Assembly: GCF_000179775.1 (NCBI RefSeq)
Contig: NZ_AEEB01000004.1
Location: forward strand, 1-64,000
DNA: 64,000 nt
Reading direction: 5' to 3'
Source: Ahrensia sp. R2A130
Lineage (GTDB): Bacteria; Pseudomonadota; Alphaproteobacteria; Rhizobiales; Rhizobiaceae
Below the pieces are notes generated by a model that was not told the DNA's origin, searched no databases, and was given only the letters and a program-made list of their open reading frames with translations. Shown here piece after piece: positions 63,390 to 64,000 of this stretch. Each line of letters starts with the position of its first letter. The stretch's first letter is position 1. The translations under genes and the position numbers were made by a program.

Positions 63390-64000
63390 TTGGCCGACCC
63401 AATAACGCAGATGACAAAACCTGAACTGGCCCATCCAAACGATCTGGTGCTCGACAAAGATGCACCGGTGAAGCGACCGTTCCTGTCGCCGATCAACCAA
63501 CGCCGTTGGGCAAATTTCAAGGCGAACCGGCGCGGTTATTTCTCACTGTGGATCTTCATGATCCTGTTCGTGTTGTCGCTGTTTGCCGAATTCATAGCCA
63601 ATGATCGCCCGATCCTGATTTCCTATAAGGGCGAATATCTCTCCCCGATCTTCGTCGATTATCCCGAAGAGAAATTCGGCGGTTTCTTGCCCGTCACCGA
63701 CTATCGCGATCCGGTGAATATCGAAGAGATAGAAGCCAATGGCTGGATGATCTGGCCACCAATCCGGTACTCCTACCGCACCGTGAACAAGGATATTCCG
63801 ATCCCTGCCCCGTCGCCGCCCACGTGGCGACTGACGACGGAAGAGGCCTGCGTTAAATACGACCAAGGCGCGGAAGACGCGCTGTGCACATACGGCAATT
63901 ACAACTGGTTGGGCACGGACGATCAGGCCCGTGATGTGACCGCGCGCGTGATTTACGGCTTCCGCATTTCCGTGCTGTTCGGCCTGACGCTGACCTTACT
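63390..64000 (+). CDS. yejE: ABC transporter permease YejE (3' end beyond window)
   Basis: The first 203 residues only; the frame runs off the window. The start is TTG with AAGGGAGG 8 bases upstream; an ATG seven codons on (63411, MTKPELAHP) is the alternative. Features: RRWANFKANRRGYFSLWIFM first helix, FIANDRPILISYKGEYLSPI, the YejE-type periplasmic part with a Pro-rich loop IPIPAPSPPTWRLTTEEACV, and NWLGTDDQARDVTARVIYGF, the DppC/YejE family block. The yejF ATPase is expected after it. Confidence 0.9.
   Translation, partial: MADPITQMTKPELAHPNDLVLDKDAPVKRPFLSPINQRRWANFKANRRGYFSLWIFMILFVLSLFAEFIANDRPILISYKGEYLSPIFVDYPEEKFGGFLPVTDYRDPVNIEEIEANGWMIWPPIRYSYRTVNKDIPIPAPSPPTWRLTTEEACVKYDQGAEDALCTYGNYNWLGTDDQARDVTARVIYGFRISVLFGLTLTL

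Overview
The window is chromosomal DNA of an alphaproteobacterium, most likely order Hyphomicrobiales (Rhizobiales). The evidence is gene content and order: an irr regulator divergent from fabA-fabB-fabI, an SH3-domain gene and a 2-hydroxyacid dehydrogenase beside irr, gcrA divergent from argD-argF, olsB next to mutS, an ffs-dnaX-ybaB block, pheA-kdsB beside a membrane cytochrome c, and a yej peptide transporter with two binding proteins. The DNA is moderately GC-rich, with short gaps and many 4-base start/stop overlaps.

Layout. 0-8.3 kb: dps; rmuC; def-fmt-truA; then nucleotide salvage (deoB-add-upp) ending in a short-chain dehydrogenase. 8.3-14.3 kb: fatty-acid genes fabA-fabB-fabI, irr, an SH3 protein, a 2-hydroxyacid dehydrogenase and a methyltransferase. 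14.4-17.4 kb: a periplasmic rhodanese and an OmpA-like protein with a long Ala/Pro/Glu segment, closed by a strong bidirectional terminator. 17.4-25.4 kb: acuI, lspA and two RNA methyltransferases, a CoxG-like gene plus a 35-residue membrane protein, lapA-domain/ihfB/sppA, and split mnmD/mnmC. 25.4-36.2 kb: mutS, olsB, a hybrid histidine kinase, comM with an alphaproteobacterial LexA box, gshB and two acetyltransferases. 36.2-40.5 kb: a tandem duplication of Imm11-like genes, then ybaB, dnaX and the SRP RNA gene ffs.

40.81-45.22 kb: a 4.4-kb IS1595-family transposon carrying six passenger genes around its transposase. It has 35-bp terminal inverted repeats and a near-perfect 8-bp target duplication. 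Its seven genes alternate strand throughout, with abutting or overlapping ends. The same 18-bp dyad (CTMACC, six bases, GGTTAG-like) lies inside both ends, about 13 bp upstream of two passenger genes, and over the transposase start. This is the most interesting part of the window: it looks like a self-regulated cargo element whose passengers have no known function.

45.5-64 kb: HIT protein, nudC, a nitronate monooxygenase-like gene, an unknown secreted-domain protein, ppk2, gcrA, argD-argF-coaBC, pheA-kdsB, a membrane-anchored cytochrome c, and the start of a yejA-yejA-yejB-yejE peptide/microcin C ABC transporter that runs off the window.

Two intergenic repeat families occur. One is a palindromic element with a covarying hairpin (five clear copies, one diverged). 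The other is a TGTCATCCCCGC...GGGGACCCA repeat found as three inverted pairs between 45.4 and 49.9 kb. All family assignments come from reading motifs in the translations; no database search was run.
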